Source of the DNA: Streptomyces sp. G-G2
Lineage (GTDB): Bacteria > Actinomycetota > Actinomycetes > Streptomycetales > Streptomycetaceae
Direction: 5' to 3'
NCBI RefSeq assembly: GCF_030063135.1
Contig: NZ_JASISO010000020.1
Coordinates: forward strand, 1-64,000
Length of the DNA stretch: 64,000 nt
The notes beneath the pieces were generated by a model. That model worked only from the letters and a program-made list of their open reading frames with translations, was not told where the DNA came from and searched no databases. Position numbers and translations under genes: made by a program. Within the stretch, counting starts at the first letter, position 1. Every line of letters starts with the position of its first letter. Positions 61,341 to 64,000 of the stretch are shown piece after piece.

Positions 61341-62116
61341 TTGAGCCTGCTGGAGGCCAGGATCGACACCAGGTGCAGCACGGTCTGGAGGATCGCGACG
61401 CCCGCCAGTACGGCGACGCCGAGCCGGGAGAAGTACAGGTCGCCGCGGATCTGGTCCACGACGGCCAGCAGCAGGATGAGCAGCGAGGCCTCGATGCCGA
61501 GCACGAGGCGGTGGAACTTCAGCGCGGCGGCGGCCCGGCGGGCCAGGGCCATGCCGGACGAGCGCGGCTCGGCCGCGGCGTCCTTGACCACCGGCAGTCC
61601 GCCCTGGTGGCGGGCGACGCCGACCAGGTCGGTCTCGGCCTTGATCAGGATCGCGCCGAGCGCCGCGAGGGTGCCCAGGAAGGCCCACAGCCAGTCGATC
61701 CGGCCGCCGCCCCACAGGTCGGCGGCGCGCAGGCCGAAGCCGACGAGGACCGCCGCGTCGCACAGGTAGGCGCCGACGCGGTCCAGGTACACCCCGGAGA
61801 GCGAGAACTGCTTCTTCCAGCGGGCGACCTCCCCGTCGACGCAGTCCAGCAGGAGGTAGCCCTGGACCATGACCACGCCGAGGACGGCGCCCCAGACTCC
61901 CGGCACCAGCAGCGCGGGGAGGGCGAGGACACCGGCGAGGGTCATCACGTAGGTCAGCTGGTTCGGCGTGACCTTGGTGGTGACCAGGAGGCGGGTGATG
62001 CGCAGGGAGATCTCGCGCATGTAGAGGCGCCCGCCCCAGTGCTCGCCGCTGACCCGGTCCTTGACGCCCGCCGGGTGAACGACGGGCCGGAGTTCAGCTA
62101 CGGATGGTCTCTGCAT
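61337..62116 (-). CDS. CDP-alcohol phosphotransferase with variant motif
   Basis: A 259-residue membrane enzyme with about six helices. The family motif is present as DCVDGEVAR-x8-G-x3-D, but the expected final Asp of the G-x3-D-x3-D part is Ala (LDRVGAYLCD; the next Asp is four residues on). It should transfer a phospho-alcohol from a CDP-alcohol to a lipid or glycan. It overlaps the dehydrogenase gene by 23 bases. The variant may be normal for this branch or affect catalysis. Confidence 0.85.
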   Translation of the reverse strand: MQRPSVAELRPVVHPAGVKDRVSGEHWGGRLYMREISLRITRLLVTTKVTPNQLTYVMTLAGVLALPALLVPGVWGAVLGVVMVQGYLLLDCVDGEVARWKKQFSLSGVYLDRVGAYLCDAAVLVGFGLRAADLWGGGRIDWLWAFLGTLAALGAILIKAETDLVGVARHQGGLPVVKDAAAEPRSSGMALARRAAAALKFHRLVLGIEASLLILLLAVVDQIRGDLYFSRLGVAVLAGVAILQTVLHLVSILASSRLK

Positions 62117-63155
62117 AGTCGGAGTAAGCGTCCCTGATCTCGGCGGCGGACAGGTTGAGGTGCTCCAGGATGGTGAAGCGTCCCGGGCGGGTCTGGGGTG
62201 CGTACTCGACGGCGGCGACGAACTCGTCCACGCTGAACCCGATCTCCTCGGGCAGCACGGGCAGGCCGTGGCGGCGCAGCACCTGGACGAAGAGCCCGGA
62301 CTGCTCGGCCGCCCCGCGCAGGTGCATCGCGAAGGCCGCGCCGATGCCGACCTGCTCGCCGTGGAGCGCGGAGCGCCCCGGGTAGAGCAGGTCGAAGGCG
62401 TGGCTGATCTCGTGGCAGGCGCCGGAGGACGGGCGGGTGTCCCCGCTGATCGCCATGGCGATGCCGGACAGGACGAGGGACTCGGAGAAGACGGTGAGGA
62501 ACTCGTCGTCGCCGCAGTCACCGGGGTGGCGCAGGACGGCCTCGCCGGCGGTGCGGGCCATCGCGGCGGCCAGACCGTCGACCGGCTCACCGTTGAGGCG
62601 GTGCGACAGTTCCCAGTCGGCGATCGCCGAGATGTTGGAGATCACGTCGCCGATGCCGGCGCGGACGAAACGCACCGGGGCTTCCTTGATCACGTCGAGG
62701 TCGATGACCATCGCGATCGGCATGGGGACGCCGTAGGAACCCCGGCCGTTGTCGTTGTCCAGGATGGACACCGGCGAGCAGATGCCGTCGTGCGAGAGGT
62801 TGGTGGCGACGGACACCATGGGCAGCCCGACCCGCGCCGCGGCGTACTTCGCCACGTCGATGATCTTGCCGCCGCCCAGGCCGACCACGGCGTCGTAACG
62901 ACGGCCCTTTATGTCGTCGGCCAGCTTGACCGCGGAGTCGATGGTGCCGTCGACGACCGGGTACCAGTCGGCGTGCGGCAGTACGGGCTCCAGCTTGGCG
63001 CGCAGCACCTGGCCGGAGCCACCGCTGATCGCGATCGCGAGCTTGCCGGACGCGGAGACGCGCTGGTCGGCCAGGAGGCCGGCCAGGTCGTCCATCGCCC
63101 CGCAGCTGATGTCGACGACGACCGGCGAGGGGATGAGCCGTGTCAGTACAGGCAT
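62094..63155 (-). CDS. Iron-containing alcohol dehydrogenase, glycerol-1-phosphate dehydrogenase-like
   Basis: A 353-residue group III dehydrogenase. VVGLGGGKIIDVAKYAA, ATNLSHDGICSPVSI, HEISHAFDLLYPG and ALHGEQVGIGAAFAM are features of the G1P dehydrogenase/AraM/dehydroquinate-synthase-like fold, with metal-binding Asp and His residues in place. The next gene is a nucleotidyltransferase and the next after a CDP-alcohol phosphotransferase, so a CDP-glycerol-type precursor built on sn-glycerol-1-phosphate is a reasonable inference. ATG 63155 overlaps the nucleotidyltransferase stop by 13 bases. Confidence 0.85.
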   Translation of the reverse strand: MPVLTRLIPSPVVVDISCGAMDDLAGLLADQRVSASGKLAIAISGGSGQVLRAKLEPVLPHADWYPVVDGTIDSAVKLADDIKGRRYDAVVGLGGGKIIDVAKYAAARVGLPMVSVATNLSHDGICSPVSILDNDNGRGSYGVPMPIAMVIDLDVIKEAPVRFVRAGIGDVISNISAIADWELSHRLNGEPVDGLAAAMARTAGEAVLRHPGDCGDDEFLTVFSESLVLSGIAMAISGDTRPSSGACHEISHAFDLLYPGRSALHGEQVGIGAAFAMHLRGAAEQSGLFVQVLRRHGLPVLPEEIGFSVDEFVAAVEYAPQTRPGRFTILEHLNLSAAEIRDAYSDYAETIRS

Positions 63156-63907
63156 GCGATCGTCCGGCCCTTGGCGAGGTCGTCGTGGTTGTCGATCTCG
63201 ACCCACTTGACGTCACCGATGGGGGCCACGTCGATCGTGAAACCGTCGTTGACGAGCTGCTGGTAGCCGTCCTCGTAGTAGAGGTCGGGGTCGCGCTCGA
63301 AGGTGGTCTTCAGGGCCTCGGCCAGCGCCTCGGCGGCCTCGGGCTCGATCAGGGTGACGCCGATGTACTCGCCGGTCGCGGTGGCCGGGTCCATCAGCTT
63401 GGTGATCCGCCGCACGCCTGCCCGGGAAGCACCGTCCTCGGCGGTGATGACCTTCATCTCCTCGTCGGCCAGGTGCTTGACCGTGTCGAGGGCGAGGATG
63501 ATCTTCTGGCCCTGGCCGCGCGCGGCCAGCAGGGTCTTCTCGACGGAGACCGGGTGCACGGTGTCGCCGTTGGCGAGGATCACGCCCTGCTTGAGGACGT
63601 CGCGGGCGCACCACAGGGAGTAGGCGTTGTTCCACTCCTCGGCCTTGTCGTTGTCGATCAGCGTGATCTTGACGCCGTACTTGGCCTCCAGGGCCTCCCG
63701 ACGCGCGTAGACGGCTTCCTTGCGGTAACCGACGACGATCGCGACCTCGGTGAGGCCGACCTCGGCGAAGTTGCCGAGGGTCAGGTCGAGGACGGTGATG
63801 CTCTCCTCGTCACCTTCGGGGCCGACGGGCACGAGGGCCTTGGGGAGGGTGTCGGTGTAGGGACGCAGGCGGCGTCCGGCACCGGCCGCGAGGACAAGGC
63901 CGATCAT
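63143..63907 (-). CDS. NTP-transferase (phosphocholine/glycerol-phosphate cytidylyltransferase-like)
   Basis: A 254-residue nucleotidyltransferase with LVLAAGAGRRLRPYTDTLPKALVPV and the NGDTVHP metal site, ending VEIDNHDDLAKG. The family links CTP to phosphocholine or similar alcohol phosphates. GAAGGAG lies about 7 bases before ATG 63907. It should make the CDP-alcohol used by the downstream phosphotransferase. Confidence 0.9.
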   Translation of the reverse strand: MIGLVLAAGAGRRLRPYTDTLPKALVPVGPEGDEESITVLDLTLGNFAEVGLTEVAIVVGYRKEAVYARREALEAKYGVKITLIDNDKAEEWNNAYSLWCARDVLKQGVILANGDTVHPVSVEKTLLAARGQGQKIILALDTVKHLADEEMKVITAEDGASRAGVRRITKLMDPATATGEYIGVTLIEPEAAEALAEALKTTFERDPDLYYEDGYQQLVNDGFTIDVAPIGDVKWVEIDNHDDLAKGRTIACLY

Positions 63908-64000
63908 GCTGGTTCTCCTTCGTCATGTACGGCGGGTGCTCCCGAGGAGACCCAGAACCGGATGCTCTCCACGAGCACCACGAGTGCCACGAACACGGCC
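63904..64000 (-). CDS. C-terminal end of a membrane protein (cut by window edge)
   Basis: Only the last 31 codons are inside the window. They encode a membrane helix (AVFVALVVLVESIRFWV) and a short acidic tail ending EGEPA; the TGA overlaps the nucleotidyltransferase ATG (ATGA). It is therefore the upstream member of the same operon. A DUF5941-type membrane protein is the usual neighbour in such clusters, but this cannot be confirmed here. Confidence 0.6.
   Translation of the reverse strand, partial: AVFVALVVLVESIRFWVSSGAPAVHDEGEPA

Overview
The window looks like a chromosome segment of a Streptomyces or a close relative. It is very GC-rich with strong third-position GC bias, many GTG starts, dense ATGA/GTGA stop-start overlaps, two conservons (the actinomycete cvnABCD signalling operon), a hopanoid operon and a ydaO-type c-di-AMP riboswitch in front of a cell-wall hydrolase.

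Layout. 1-11 kb: a two-component system diverges from a small operon (family 2 glycosyltransferase, TIGR04282/DUF2064 protein, methyltransferase). A secreted cholesterol oxidase and an AhpD-like/dehydrogenase pair follow, then a membrane molybdopterin oxidoreductase and a GT87-type mannosyltransferase. A 23-bp element, 22/23 identical, lies upstream of both the glycosyltransferase operon and the molybdo-oxidoreductase and probably ties the two halves into one regulon. 11-23.7 kb: CorA transporter, peroxiredoxin, DHA2 efflux pump, amidohydrolase-P450 pair, secreted protein, an SDR whose catalytic Tyr is Ser coupled to an orphan ATP-grasp ligase, phosphoglucomutase, and an NlpC/P60 hydrolase. 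23.8-25.7 kb: tRNA-Pro(GGG), and a split transketolase behind a SoxR/MerR-type palindromic promoter that seems to give a leaderless mRNA. 26-29.8 kb: conservon 1 (cvnABCD plus a GAF protein). 30-33.2 kb: metallo-hydrolase, SGNH hydrolase, BrkB-like membrane protein.

33.8-44.7 kb is the most unusual part. A 72-residue precursor with a double-glycine leader and a cysteine-free, Gly/Ala/Val-rich core is followed by a strong intercistronic hairpin, then a complete NHLM-type export system: HlyD-like adaptor, C39-peptidase ABC transporter and a second 956-residue ABC transporter. No modification enzyme lies among these genes. A second conservon, whose sensor has a NIT-like extracellular domain and a degenerate ATP-binding G1 box, follows directly. 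The block looks like a self-contained peptide secretion and sensing locus, and it is the best candidate for an undescribed system here.

45-48.3 kb: a frameshifted LuxR-type regulator downstream of a LysM-M23 peptidase under the ydaO-type riboswitch, and a tyrosine phosphatase. 48.4-58.2 kb: a minus-strand hopanoid operon in the order hpnC-hpnD-hpnE-polyprenyl synthase-shc-hpnG-hpnH-aminotransferase, without ispG and dxs between hpnH and the aminotransferase. 58.6-64 kb: a cell-surface polymer cluster (TagGH-like ABC exporter, glycosyltransferase, CDP-alcohol phosphotransferase, glycerol-1-phosphate dehydrogenase-like enzyme, nucleotidyltransferase, and the end of a membrane protein cut by the window edge).

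Family names are my recognition from the translated sequence. No database search was run.
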